From the NCBI GenBank assembly GCA_029005175.1, contig JAQXFQ010000032.1, forward strand, positions 1 to 35,107: 35,107 bases of DNA, read 5' to 3'. Shown one piece after another: positions 7,904 through 16,124 of this stretch. The notes under the pieces are model-generated. The model was not told the DNA's origin. It was given only the letters and a program-made list of their open reading frames with translations, and ran no database searches. The position numbers were made by a program, and so were the translations under genes. This stretch comes from Bacillota bacterium (GTDB lineage Bacteria; Bacillota; Clostridia; Oscillospirales; Acutalibacteraceae). Numbering within the stretch: the first letter of the stretch is position 1; the number at the start of each line of letters is the position of its first letter.

Positions 7904-9091
7904 CTACTTCACAGCGTCGAGCAATGCCTGAACCTTATCTGTCTTCTCCCACGGAAGGTCTATATCGGTTCTTCCCATGTGACCGTATGCCGCCACCTGA
8001 CGATAAATCGGGCGGCGCAGGTCGAGGTCGCGGATGATTGCTGCGGGGCGCAAATCAAACACCTTGCCTACTGCCTCGGAAATCACGCTGTCAGCGACCT
8101 TCCCTGTGCCGAATGTATCAACAAAAATCGAAACAGGATGTGCAACGCCGATTGCATAGGCTATCTGAATCTCGCATTTTTTTGCCAGACCTGCCGCGAC
8201 GATATTCTTTGCGATATATCTCGCCGCATATGCTGCCGAGCGGTCAACCTTTGTCGGATCCTTGCCCGAGAAAGCTCCGCCGCCATGACGTGAATATCCG
8301 CCATATGTATCAACGATAATCTTTCTGCCGGTCAGACCGGAGTCGCCCTGAGGTCCGCCCACCACAAAACGCCCTGTGGGATTGACGAATATTTTGAGAT
8401 TATCATCAACCAAATCTGCCGGCAGTGTGGGCATGATTACGTGCTTGATTACGTCCTCGCGGATCTGCTCAAGCGACGCGCTCTCGGAATGCTGAGTTGA
8501 CAGAACAACTGTGTGGATTCTAACGGGAGTGCCGTTTTCATCGTATTCGACAGTGACCTGCGTCTTGCCGTCGGGCTGGAGATAATCAAGAGTGCCGTCT
8601 TTGCGCACGTCTGCAAGCTTCTTTGCCATTTTGTGTGCAAGGGAAATCGGCATGGGCATAAGCTCCTCTGTTTCATCGCAAGCAAAGCCAAACATCATTC
8701 CCTGGTCGCCTGCACCTATCATGTCAATTTCACTGTCGCTCAGGCCGTTCTGCACCTCGTTGGACTTATTAACGCCCATTGCAATGTCAGGCGACTGCTC
8801 ATCAATTGACGTGACAACAGCGCATGTCTTGCCGTCAAAGCTCGCCTCCGCACAGTTATAGCCTATATCGCAGATAACCTCACGGGCAATCTTGGCAATG
8901 TCAACATAGCACTCGGTGGAAATTTCTCCCATGATTGAAACGTAACCTGTTGTAACAGTAGTCTCACACGCAACATGAGCATTCGGATCCTGCTCAAGAA
9001 TTGCGTCAAGCACCGCGTCTGAAATCTGGTCGCAAACCTTGTCGGGATGACCTTCAGTCACTGACTCGGAAGTAAAAAGATAATTTGCCAT
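7904..9091 (-). CDS. metK: S-adenosylmethionine synthetase
   Basis: MetK makes S-adenosylmethionine from methionine and ATP; it is cytosolic and oligomeric. The 395-residue protein carries the family signatures [16 protein letters not shown] near the N-terminus, [13 protein letters not shown] in the middle and [16 protein letters not shown] further on. The ORF track extends it by 20 residues; the true start is the ATG at 9091 ([10 protein letters not shown]), preceded by AAAGGAACGG. The extension runs into the riboswitch terminator. Expression is controlled by a SAM-I riboswitch directly upstream, so the enzyme is repressed by its own product. The gene ends at an intrinsic terminator. Confidence 0.98.
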   Translation of the reverse strand: MANYLFTSESVTEGHPDKVCDQISDAVLDAILEQDPNAHVACETTVTTGYVSIMGEISTECYVDIAKIAREVICDIGYNCAEASFDGKTCAVVTSIDEQSPDIAMGVNKSNEVQNGLSDSEIDMIGAGDQGMMFGFACDETEELMPMPISLAHKMAKKLADVRKDGTLDYLQPDGKTQVTVEYDENGTPVRIHTVVLSTQHSESASLEQIREDVIKHVIMPTLPADLVDDNLKIFVNPTGRFVVGGPQGDSGLTGRKIIVDTYGGYSRHGGGAFSGKDPTKVDRSAAYAARYIAKNIVAAGLAKKCEIQIAYAIGVAHPVSIFVDTFGTGKVADSVISEAVGKVFDLRPAAIIRDLDLRRPIYRQVAAYGHMGRTDIDLPWEKTDKVQALLDAVK

Positions 9092-9135
9092 TTTTACCGT
9101 TCCTTTCTTTTGATAAAAATATAATCTATCGCAAT

Positions 9136-9292
9136 AAAAAAATCCCGACATCTCAAGATGTCGGGGAAAATATTTGCCTTAACCCCCTCATCTCTCGGCG
9201 CATTTGCCGCAGGAATTGGCACCTTACCCAACTAAAAAATTGGCAGGTTGCCGGACTTCACAGGGCCTGAACCCTCCGTCACTCTTGATAAG
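9136..9292 (-). promoter_or_regulatory. SAM-I (S-box) riboswitch with terminator
   Basis: The minus strand reads CTTATCAAGAGTGACGGAGG, then CCGGCAACCTGCC, then AAGGTGCCAATTCCTGC, ending in GAGATGAG: the S-box core in the right order. P1 pairs CUUAUC (9292-9287) with GAUGAG (9193-9188). A terminator follows (CCCGACATC/GATGTCGGG, 9144-9165, then a T7 run at 9137-9143). An antiterminator is visible as GAUG-A-GGGG pairing with CCCC-GA-CAUC, so SAM binding to P1 would free the terminator. It controls metK. Confidence 0.97.
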
Positions 9293-9320
9293 GAAATATT
9301 CAATTTTTATTACAAATCAT

Positions 9321-9348
9321 ATTATACATGATTTTGCTCATAAGTCAA
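9321..9348 (-). promoter_or_regulatory. Promoter of the riboswitch-metK transcript
   Basis: -35 TTGACT (9343-9348), a 16-nt spacer and -10 TATAAT (9321-9326) on the minus strand. The start falls near 9314, about 20 nt before the aptamer. Confidence 0.75.
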
Positions 9349-9381
9349 TACACATAACTCACAGAATGTGCATTGACTTAT
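9340..9381 (-). repeat. Inverted repeat overlapping the metK -35 and the end of the suf gene
   Basis: ATAAGTCAATaCACA (9340-9354) pairs with TGTGcATTGACTTAT (9367-9381): 14 of 15 positions, with a 12-nt loop. One arm contains the metK -35 and the other contains the stop codon of the SufB/D-like gene. No T-run follows, so it is either a weak terminator or an operator. Confidence 0.6.
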
Positions 9382-10307
9382 TTAATAAATCCGTTTATTA
9401 TGCGCTCTTCTGCTTCTTTTTCGGTTAGCCCCAGCGTCATCAGCTTGATAAGCTGGTCGCCCGCAATCTTGCCGATTGCCGCTTCGTGAATTAATGAAGC
9501 ATCGGTAGAATTGGCACTGATTTTAGGTACAGCGCTCACTGAAGCCTCGTTCATAATGATTGCGTCGCACTCGGTGTGACCCATGCATTTATTATTGCCG
9601 TTTACATTGGAAATAAAAAGCTGCCTGGATTTATCTCTCGCAACCGAACGTGAGATAACATGTGCGCCGGAATCCACGCCGTTAAGGTCAACATCAAAAT
9701 GTGTTTCGGCATACTGCTCGCCATCGGTCATTATTCTTTCTGTTATTTTAAGCGTAGCCTTGTCTGCCAGCTTACCTTTGGTTGTGCGGATAGTGTTATC
9801 AACCCCCTGAATCTGAACTGTGTCCATTTCCATATAACCGCCCTCGTCAATTTCGACTATGGTAGTGGGGTTCATCACGTTTTTACCGTTTCCGCCTTCA
9901 CCGTAATGCTTTTCCAAGTAAATAACGCGGGAATTTTTGCCGATGTGGAAGGAGTGAATTCCGTCGTGTGAGCTTTCCTCGCTGCCACAGTTGTGGATTC
10001 CGCAGCCTGCGACTATGGTAACATCGCAATCGTCACCTATATAGAAATCGTTATACACCAAATCCTTAATACCGGTCTGTGTGAGAATGACGGGGATGTG
10101 GATTTTCTCGCCCTTTGTGCCGGCCTTGATACGAATGTCAATGCCCGGGAGGTCGGCTTTGGCAATGATTTTTACATTTTCGCTCGAACCCTTTGCGTAG
10201 GAGCTTCCGTCCACGCGCAGACTGAATGCACCGGTAAGATTATCCGCCATCACGCTTATTTTACTCAGCATATCCTGCTGTTCCGTACTGATTTTCAAAT
10301 CGCTCAT
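9378..10307 (-). CDS. SufB/SufD family Fe-S assembly scaffold, short form
   Basis: This 309-residue protein is the SufB/D beta-helix scaffold partner of SufC in iron-sulfur cluster assembly. Family features include HNCGSEESSHDGIHSFHIG, the central beta-helix strands, a GHTECDAIIMNEASVSAVPKI segment and the C-terminal SLIHEAAIGKIAGDQLIKLMTLGLTEKEAEERIINGF. It is much shorter than typical SufB (about 465) or SufD (about 420). That matches the one-scaffold type described as the SUF-like minimal system (SmsCB), though I cannot confirm the assignment by phylogeny. The ATG at 10307 lies two bases after the sufC TGA, with an AAAGGCGG site inside sufC; the longer ORF start is rejected. No sufS, sufU or sufT is present in the window. 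Confidence 0.88.
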   Translation of the reverse strand: MSDLKISTEQQDMLSKISVMADNLTGAFSLRVDGSSYAKGSSENVKIIAKADLPGIDIRIKAGTKGEKIHIPVILTQTGIKDLVYNDFYIGDDCDVTIVAGCGIHNCGSEESSHDGIHSFHIGKNSRVIYLEKHYGEGGNGKNVMNPTTIVEIDEGGYMEMDTVQIQGVDNTIRTTKGKLADKATLKITERIMTDGEQYAETHFDVDLNGVDSGAHVISRSVARDKSRQLFISNVNGNNKCMGHTECDAIIMNEASVSAVPKISANSTDASLIHEAAIGKIAGDQLIKLMTLGLTEKEAEERIINGFIK

Positions 10308-10309
10308 AA

Positions 10310-11023
10310 TCAGTTTACCGCCTTTCTGCAATTACATGCTTCGTTTGCGGCGAGCAGCTTGGGCAGAATATCTTCCTTTGAGCCGACTGCCGCAATTTCG
10401 CCCGCCGAGAGCAGTATGATTTTTTCGGCAAAAGAGAGTATTCTCTCCTGATGAGAAATGATAAGAATGCTGCCGTTGGTCTGCTCATACATTCTCTCAA
10501 ACACCTTGATGAGACTTTGGAAGCTCCACAAATCAATGCCCGCCTCAGGCTCATCAAATATAGTCAGCTTTGTCGAACGTGCAAAGGCTGTGGCGATTTC
10601 AATGCGCTTAAGCTCGCCGCCCGATAGAGAATCGTTAATTTCGCGGGTGATGTATTCACGAGCGCACAAACCAACCTCCGAGAGATATTCACATGCTTCG
10701 TCAAAGGACACATCACGCCCCGCCGCAATTGAAATTATATCGCGCACAGTTATGCCCTTAAACCTGACCGGCTGCTGAAACGCAAAGCTCACGCCGTTAT
10801 TGGCGCGCTCAGTTATCGACATGTCAGTTATGTCAATACCGTCAAGGATAATTCTGCCCTCGGTAGGAGTGATAATCCCCGCAATAATTTTCGCCATGGT
10901 GGATTTACCACTGCCGTTAGGACCGGTTATTGCGACAAATTTCTCATCTACAGATAAATTTATATTTTTGAGTATAGTTTTGCCTTCCGATGTGGTGTAA
11001 GACAAATTTTTAATTTCAAGCAT
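10310..11023 (-). CDS. sufC: Fe-S cluster assembly ATPase SufC
   Basis: SufC is an ABC-type ATPase that powers cluster assembly on the SufB/D scaffold; it has no membrane partner. The 237-residue protein has Walker A GPNGSGKST (about 35-43), a Q-loop in FAFQQPVRF, signature LSGGELKR, Walker B LTIFDEPEAGID and a SHQE H-loop. DEPEAGIDLWSF differs from the DEIDSGLD of classical SufC and fits the two-gene form. It starts at an ATG after AAAGGAAGAAG, behind its own promoter, and is followed directly by the scaffold gene as a two-gene operon. The lack of any permease nearby argues against a transporter. Confidence 0.92.
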   Translation of the reverse strand: MLEIKNLSYTTSEGKTILKNINLSVDEKFVAITGPNGSGKSTMAKIIAGIITPTEGRIILDGIDITDMSITERANNGVSFAFQQPVRFKGITVRDIISIAAGRDVSFDEACEYLSEVGLCAREYITREINDSLSGGELKRIEIATAFARSTKLTIFDEPEAGIDLWSFQSLIKVFERMYEQTNGSILIISHQERILSFAEKIILLSAGEIAAVGSKEDILPKLLAANEACNCRKAVN

Positions 11024-11072
11024 CTGTTCTTCTTCCTTTGTTTTTGCATTTGAATAATGTCATGTAATGGTT

Positions 11073-11102
11073 ATTATACCATATATACATATATGATTTC
11101 AA
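11073..11102 (-). promoter_or_regulatory. Promoter of the suf operon
   Basis: -35 TTGAAA (11097-11102), an 18-nt spacer and -10 TATAAT (11073-11078) on the minus strand, about 50 nt before sufC. Confidence 0.6.
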
Positions 11103-11164
11103 TAGATTTTTTGCAATTGTTGCTGCCGACAAGTATTTGCACCGAACAAGCCCTATTATTTTTT

Positions 11165-11208
11165 TATCAAAAAAAATCACCTTGAAATTAATCCAAGGTG
11201 ATTTTTTG
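11165..11208. terminator. Intrinsic terminator after the zinc-ribbon gene
   Basis: A perfect 14-bp inverted repeat, AAAAAATCACCTTG (11171-11184) with CAAGGTGATTTTTT (11194-11207), loop AAATTAATC. The A/T ends supply a U-run on either strand; on the minus strand it ends the zinc-ribbon gene transcript. Confidence 0.85.
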
Positions 11209-11255
11209 CAAAGCCAAAAATGTCAAAAAGTATAAACTTATATTATATATATGAA

Positions 11256-11531
11256 TTATTCTTCTTTCATCTTTGCAAAGCACTCGCTGCAGTAAACAGG
11301 ACGACCCTCGCTGGGCTTAAAGGGAACCTTTGCTTCGCCGCCGCAGGAGGCACATGTCGCTGTGTACATCTCGTGCTGCTGCTTACCTGCATTCTTTCTT
11401 GCTGTGCGGCACTCTTTGCAACGCTGCGGTTCATTTTCAAAGCCCTTGCTTGCATAGAATTCCTGCTCGCCTGCTGTGAATACAAATTCATTACCGCAGT
11501 CTTTGCATCTGAGAGTTTTGTCTTCGTACAT
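11256..11531 (-). CDS. Small double zinc-ribbon protein (CxxC-x17-CxxC type)
   Basis: This 91-residue protein carries two four-cysteine zinc sites. The first is the probable zinc-ribbon family pattern CKDCGNEFVFTAGEQEFY...PQRCKECR. The second is CASC and CSEC separated by exactly 17 residues, the CxxC-x17-CxxC domain. It is charged and soluble; its function is unknown, with nucleic acid or protein binding a reasonable guess. The ATG at 11531 follows GCGAGG; the longer ORF start would read into the tRNA-like element and is rejected. A terminator follows the gene. The upstream tRNA-like element may lie in its 5' UTR. Confidence 0.85.
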   Translation of the reverse strand: MYEDKTLRCKDCGNEFVFTAGEQEFYASKGFENEPQRCKECRTARKNAGKQQHEMYTATCASCGGEAKVPFKPSEGRPVYCSECFAKMKEE

Positions 11532-11564
11532 TGTAATAACCTCGCTTTTGAGAAAATAAATGAT

Positions 11565-11642
11565 TGCCCCAGAGCGGAATTGCACCGCTACCTTTGCAAA
11601 AAATACAATTGCAACGCTTCTGTTTAATTAAGCTACAAGGAC
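11565..11642 (-). pseudogene. Degenerate tRNA-like element
   Basis: A 78-nt stretch folds as a full cloverleaf. The acceptor GTCCTTG/CTGGGGC has one U-U mismatch, and discriminator A follows. Positions 8-9 are TA. The D stem is GCTT/AAGC, the anticodon stem TTGCA/TGCAA, the variable loop AGGT and the T stem AGCGG/CCGCT with a 7-nt loop. Three things are wrong for a normal tRNA: the D loop has no GG (AATTAAACAG), the T loop is TGCAATT and not TTCRANN, and the anticodon loop is 11 nt (ATTGTATTTTT; TGT if read from the usual U33). No CCA is encoded. It is probably a decayed tRNA gene, or else a structured element upstream of the zinc-ribbon gene. Confidence 0.55.
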
Positions 11643-11688
11643 ATTTCTAACCAATAAAGAAAAAATTGGAATCAGTGCCAACGGATAA

Positions 11689-12285
11689 TCACCGTAACGA
11701 TTTCATTTTTTGCCTTACTCTTTGAATCGCATTATCTACTGACTTTACCCCTATGCCGAGCTTATCGGCCGTTTCTTCGTAAGAATAACCGCAGATGCGC
11801 ATATTAAGCACATTTTTTTCCAGATCGGTCAGACTAAGCGAAATTTTGTCCATCAATCTGTCAAAGCTGTCACTCTCTGCCATAAATTCCTGCGGATCTC
11901 CCGAAGCACCCGACAAACCATATGAAACCACACTGCCCGAAATTTCCGAATCATTAAGTTCCTTATGATCATTAAGCGGCTGATTTTTATGACTCACATA
12001 AGAACGCACCGCCGAAATCAATACATTCTCCACACAAGTTTCAACATACGTTCTGAATTCTGCACCCTTGGAGGGATCATAGCTTTTCACGGCATTCAGC
12101 AGACCGATAGCTGCCTCCTGACACAAATCATCCACTATATCACACCCGCAAAGCCGGCTTTTAGCCACAGCCATAGAATGAATCAGTGAACTGTATCGTC
12201 CAAAAAGGCAGGCAAAAGCTGATTGATCACCGGAAACGGCAAGGCTTATAAGTTCATTGTCCGACTTATCCGACAGATAATTCAT
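11689..12285 (-). CDS. sigH: Sigma-70 family RNA polymerase sigma factor, SigH-like
   Basis: This 198-residue protein resembles Spo0H/SigH, the alternative sigma factor of the transition state and early sporulation in Firmicutes. Region 2 is seen at about 20-95 (DDLCQEAAIGLLNAVKSYDPSKGAEFRTYVETCVENVLISAVRSY). A variable acidic linker follows, then region 4 as a helix-turn-helix at about 150-195 (LTDLEKNVLNMRICGYSYEETADKLGIGVKSVDNAIQRVRQKM). The KSVDNAIQRVRQK end is typical of SigH. There is no anti-sigma gene beside it, unlike most ECF factors. The ATG follows AAGGCGG, and a near-consensus sigma-A promoter lies 60-90 nt upstream. A different SigH-like paralogue cannot be excluded. Confidence 0.75.
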   Translation of the reverse strand: MNYLSDKSDNELISLAVSGDQSAFACLFGRYSSLIHSMAVAKSRLCGCDIVDDLCQEAAIGLLNAVKSYDPSKGAEFRTYVETCVENVLISAVRSYVSHKNQPLNDHKELNDSEISGSVVSYGLSGASGDPQEFMAESDSFDRLMDKISLSLTDLEKNVLNMRICGYSYEETADKLGIGVKSVDNAIQRVRQKMKSLR

Positions 12286-12344
12286 ATAAAACCAACCGCC
12301 TTAAAAAGCTATATACAGAAAGTTAAATCAAATAATGCTTTTAT

Positions 12345-12373
12345 ATAATACACCTCAAACCCAAATTTGTCAA
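12345..12373 (-). promoter_or_regulatory. Promoter of the sigH-like gene
   Basis: Perfect -35 TTGACA (12368-12373), a 17-nt spacer and -10 TATTAT (12345-12350) on the minus strand. Confidence 0.75.
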
Positions 12374-12443
12374 TACTTTTTATCAAATTTAACTAATGAA
12401 TCGTCATCATTCTTTTTATGCTTAATTTAATGCAGTATCCGCC

Positions 12444-13823
12444 TTATCTTTTGTTATCAACCTGATTTTTGACCTCGGCCATAACATTTGAGGCTATTTT
12501 TCCCGCAACAGCCTTTCCGCTTCCTCCATTCTGCACACACACCACAAAGGCATACGGATATTTTTCATTCTGACAGAACCCGGCAAACCATGCATGTGAT
12601 TTCTGATTTCCGTCAAGCTCTGCCGTACCTGTTTTAGCACAAAATTCCATTCCCTCAGGATAATTTTTATCATTGTAGCCGTTTGTCACATTAAAGCGCA
12701 TCATCTTCGCAAGGGTGTTGGCAGTGTATTCGCTCAGGCAGCGTGTAGTGTTTTTATTAAGCATAAATGATGTGCGCATTCCACCTGACGTAGTAATTTT
12801 TTTCACTAAATACGGTTCCTGAACCACACCGCCGTTGGCAATCGCACCGACATAACGCATCATTGCAAACGGGTTAACTTCATCTGTGTGCTGACCGATT
12901 CCCGTCCATGCCAGCTCATTTTTCTCGCCCGATGTCGGGATACTCCCCTTTATCGTTTTGATTCCGCTCACGTCATGACTTTGGGTTATACCGGCTTTTT
13001 GAGCATATGCGGTCATATTTTCCCAGCCGACAAGCACTGATATTTCAGCAAATGCAACATTGCAGGAGTTTTTGAGTGCCTGTTGAAAATTCTGTTTGCC
13101 GTGTGTACCCGAGCACTTAATGGTTTGACCGTTAACAACTGTTTCACCCTTACAAGTAAATGTACGTTCAAATATATCATCGACAGTGTCAATAGCTGCC
13201 GCAGAAGTAATCAGCTTATAAACTGAACCCGGCGTGAATTTTGATGAAAGCAGGCGGTTGATATAAACTCCGTCGTACGCATTATCTCCCGACTGGATTT
13301 TTGGGGGATTTTCGGGGTCATAGGTCGGTGTGCTCACCAGACAGATTATTTCCCCCGTCTTGTAATTGTAAACCCCGACTGTGCCTTTCTTTCCCTTAAG
13401 CTGCTGATATGCCGCGGCACATACATCAGAATTTAAAGTGGTGTAAAGCTTTTTGCCGGTGCCGTCTACAGAGTACATACCGTTGATAAGGTTATACCCC
13501 ATAAGCTCATCGGCATATACTTTTTGCAGCGATGTGGAAATATTACTTTTTTTATCGCCGATTATATGCATTGTAGCACATCTTACATTTTTGTTTTCAC
13601 TGTATTTTCTTTTACCGTCAACCGTGTGAACCAACGGTTCTCCGTTGCTGTCATAGATTGCCCCGCCTATAAGCACTCCGTTAGAATATATGTGTTTATT
13701 TGCGGAAAAATTCACCCAGTCATTGCCCTCAGTAAAAAATCGGAATGTAAAATAACTAACCCCTATCATGAGAGCCAATATAATAACCAACACGCTCCAC
13801 GCGCGGTTACGAACTTTTTTCAT
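12444..13823 (-). CDS. Class B penicillin-binding protein (PbpA-like transpeptidase), short form
   Basis: This is a peptidoglycan DD-transpeptidase anchored by one N-terminal membrane segment (about residues 9-30), with the catalytic domain outside. The active-site motifs are SVYK (S200, K203), SCN (253-255) and KTG (397-399). At 459 residues it lacks the large pedestal region of PBP2/PBP3 (600-700 residues) and resembles the short actinobacterial PbpA. It lies 25 nt downstream of the FHA-RodA gene and shares its transcript. SEDS glycosyltransferases pair with class B PBPs, so the two should form one wall-synthesis complex. The ATG follows GAGGCG. Whether it serves elongation, division or sporulation is not readable. 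Confidence 0.92.
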   Translation of the reverse strand: MKKVRNRAWSVLVIILALMIGVSYFTFRFFTEGNDWVNFSANKHIYSNGVLIGGAIYDSNGEPLVHTVDGKRKYSENKNVRCATMHIIGDKKSNISTSLQKVYADELMGYNLINGMYSVDGTGKKLYTTLNSDVCAAAYQQLKGKKGTVGVYNYKTGEIICLVSTPTYDPENPPKIQSGDNAYDGVYINRLLSSKFTPGSVYKLITSAAAIDTVDDIFERTFTCKGETVVNGQTIKCSGTHGKQNFQQALKNSCNVAFAEISVLVGWENMTAYAQKAGITQSHDVSGIKTIKGSIPTSGEKNELAWTGIGQHTDEVNPFAMMRYVGAIANGGVVQEPYLVKKITTSGGMRTSFMLNKNTTRCLSEYTANTLAKMMRFNVTNGYNDKNYPEGMEFCAKTGTAELDGNQKSHAWFAGFCQNEKYPYAFVVCVQNGGSGKAVAGKIASNVMAEVKNQVDNKR

Positions 13824-13848
13824 GCTGAACTTCGCCTCACTTTATTGC

Positions 13849-15984
13849 TCAATATCTGCGTCTTTTGCCGATATAGGAATCTCCATCATCGGCATTGTCA
13901 AATGCATCCGTATATTTACCTGTAAGCACACTGTCTGACTGGTTCGGTTCCGAATTTGTGCGTGACAAATCATTTTTCGCATTATCCTGCGAAGGTTCGG
14001 AATGCATTTTATCCTGTGAATTTGTGTTGGCATTTGTGCGCTCATTCTCAAGCTTTTCCGATTCGTTGACATTGTAATTTTCAGTATAGTCAATATTCTC
14101 CACGGGCTTTATTACACCTGCATCAATCAATTTGATTCTTATTCTTTCGGCAATCTGTCCCAGCTTGCTGAAATCATATTCACTGCGCCCGATTTTATTT
14201 TCAACAGCAGGCTCAGCCGCCGAAAAATTCGCTGCCGATGAAACCTCTCCGCCCTGTATGCGAACCTTGAAGCTCTCACGGGCGGCTGCAAAGCTGGCAT
14301 TTCGACGAGTGTCGGCCGCCTTGACAAACGCCAGCAGCCCCCATGACGAAAGCATACTTGAGCCGCCGTTGGATACAAACGGAAATGTAACGCCTGTGAG
14401 CGGAAGCAAATCAACCGAGCCAAGAGTATTAAGAATAGTCTGAACCACCATCATGGTCACAGCCGCGCAAGCCGCAATTACATAAAACGAAGAACGGGCA
14501 TTTGCAGCACTTTTGACCGTAAAAGCCGCCAATGCACATATGGCGATTACGGAAATTAAAGCTATTATGATTCCCCATTCCTCACAAACTACGCCAAACA
14601 CCAGATCGGTGTCGGCCGCCACGACATTTCTCAGCCAGCCGTTTCCCACGCCAACTCCGAAGACACCGCCACTTGCCGCCGCCGACATTGTGCGGGTCTG
14701 CTGATAGCCGGAATCATACGCATGCTCCCATGCATGCCCCCAAACGGCAAATCTGCGTGCAACATACGGCTTGAATTTTATAACCAGCATTATTCCGAAT
14801 ACAACTGTGGCGCATATGAGCGCAATTGTGGCAAAATCTCCCGAACGCATGAAGGCTATCACGATGAATGCAGCGAAAAATATCGCCGCAGTGCCAAAAT
14901 CCCCCATCAGTGCCAATGCACCTATGCAAACGCCGGAGAATCCGATGAAGTAAGCCAGATTTTTTCGTGTGAGCAGAATGTCAAGCGTTGCTGCGCCGAT
15001 AAACACGAATGCGATTTTGACAATTTCTGACGGCTGCAGAGAGATGCCGCCTAACGAGATCCAGTTTTTCGCACCGTTTATTGTCTTACCGAATATTAAA
15101 TTGAAAAACAGCAGTCCGACTGCAAATATCATAACGTACAGCTTCACAGACATTGCGCGCTTGAGATCGCGGAGAAAACAGCCAATCAGCACAAACAGCC
15201 CAAAGCCAAGTAAGAATGCAAAAAATTGTTTATAAAGCTCGCCCGGATCAGAGGATGCCGCCACGGAAAATCCTATGGTCGACAAGAAAAAAGCAAGCAT
15301 TTCCACCTCAATTCCGGTTTTGACCAATATGCGCATCACAGCATAATAACCCCACAGCAGTACGCAAAGACCGCCAAAGCACACGAAAACTGATGTTTTA
15401 TCCACCACACCGCCGGAAATTAATTCCGCAGCGGCCAAGAACATAAACAGACTGAGCAAAATCAAGGTATGCACAGGGCGAAGTATACGCGCTACCTTTT
15501 TATTTGTATCTTTTTGAGAGCGGCTTTGGCGTGTCACCAGAAATTTAGCCTTAACGTCGGAAAACATGAGTGTACTTCCCGCAGCAACTGCCGCAGTTCC
15601 GTTTACGGGTTTCCCGTTAAGGGTAACTCCGCCCTTTGAATCAAAATCCGAAATAGTCCAACGCTTATTCTCGTCGCGTATCAGCACGGCATGTGAGCGT
15701 GAAATCGTAGGGTAATCTATCACAATATCACTTGACGATGAGCGTCCGATTGTGTTTTCCCAATGGCTTACGGGAATTCTGCCGAAGCCCTCTACATCAA
15801 GATACGCCCATATTTCAGGAGCTTCATGACCGGAAAGCATAGATTTCATGCAGCGCGACAATATAATTATGGCCATAACAGGTATAATAAGCCGCGCAAA
15901 AAATGTTATTCCACCCACAGAATCAAAAATGCCCGAAAGCAAAGTCCAAAGTTCGCCTGCAAACGAATCGTTTTGAGCTGTCAT
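13849..15984 (-). CDS. FHA domain fused to a RodA/FtsW/SpoVE SEDS glycosyltransferase
   Basis: This is a fusion of about 711 residues. An N-terminal membrane segment (about 15-45) leads to a cytoplasmic FHA phosphothreonine-binding domain: WAYLDVEGFGRIPVS, then IGRSSSSDIVIDYPTISRSHAVL, then GGVTLNG. A ten-helix SEDS domain follows with WISLGGISLQPSEIVK, GDFGTAAIFF, TDLVFGVVCEEWG (catalytic-site Asp) and LLPLTGVTFPFVSNGGSSM. A polar tail of about 130 residues closes the protein. SEDS proteins polymerise glycan strands from lipid II. The tail is Asn- and Ser-rich and likely disordered. The start is uncertain. The track's TTG at 16038 coincides with the expected transcript start (possible -10 TATAGT, 16043-16048), so the ATG at 15984 is chosen, although its AGGAAGGCGG lies a distant 18 nt away. 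Confidence 0.88.
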   Translation of the reverse strand: MTAQNDSFAGELWTLLSGIFDSVGGITFFARLIIPVMAIIILSRCMKSMLSGHEAPEIWAYLDVEGFGRIPVSHWENTIGRSSSSDIVIDYPTISRSHAVLIRDENKRWTISDFDSKGGVTLNGKPVNGTAAVAAGSTLMFSDVKAKFLVTRQSRSQKDTNKKVARILRPVHTLILLSLFMFLAAAELISGGVVDKTSVFVCFGGLCVLLWGYYAVMRILVKTGIEVEMLAFFLSTIGFSVAASSDPGELYKQFFAFLLGFGLFVLIGCFLRDLKRAMSVKLYVMIFAVGLLFFNLIFGKTINGAKNWISLGGISLQPSEIVKIAFVFIGAATLDILLTRKNLAYFIGFSGVCIGALALMGDFGTAAIFFAAFIVIAFMRSGDFATIALICATVVFGIMLVIKFKPYVARRFAVWGHAWEHAYDSGYQQTRTMSAAASGGVFGVGVGNGWLRNVVAADTDLVFGVVCEEWGIIIALISVIAICALAAFTVKSAANARSSFYVIAACAAVTMMVVQTILNTLGSVDLLPLTGVTFPFVSNGGSSMLSSWGLLAFVKAADTRRNASFAAARESFKVRIQGGEVSSAANFSAAEPAVENKIGRSEYDFSKLGQIAERIRIKLIDAGVIKPVENIDYTENYNVNESEKLENERTNANTNSQDKMHSEPSQDNAKNDLSRTNSEPNQSDSVLTGKYTDAFDNADDGDSYIGKRRRY

Positions 15985-16081
15985 ATTAAACGTAATAATC
16001 GCCCGCCTTCCTATGTAATCAAATAAAATTCCTATCAAGATTACTATACCATATTATGCCACATTTTTACAGATAAATTTC

Positions 16082-16119
16082 AAAAATAAATATCCGGCAT
16101 CCACAATTACAGATGCCGG
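16082..16119 (-). terminator. Intrinsic terminator of the rimP-nusA-infB operon
   Basis: On the minus strand CCGGCATC/GATGCCGG (16119-16112 with 16101-16094) forms an 8-bp stem followed by ATATTTATTTTTG, just after the stop of the HAD gene. Confidence 0.8.
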
Positions 16120-16124
16120 AAAAA

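Noticed and set aside
9373-9401. Plus-strand TTGACT-17-TATTAT reading antisense into the SufB/D-like gene
   Set aside because: It arises from the inverted repeat in AT-rich DNA; an antisense promoter is possible but unsupported.
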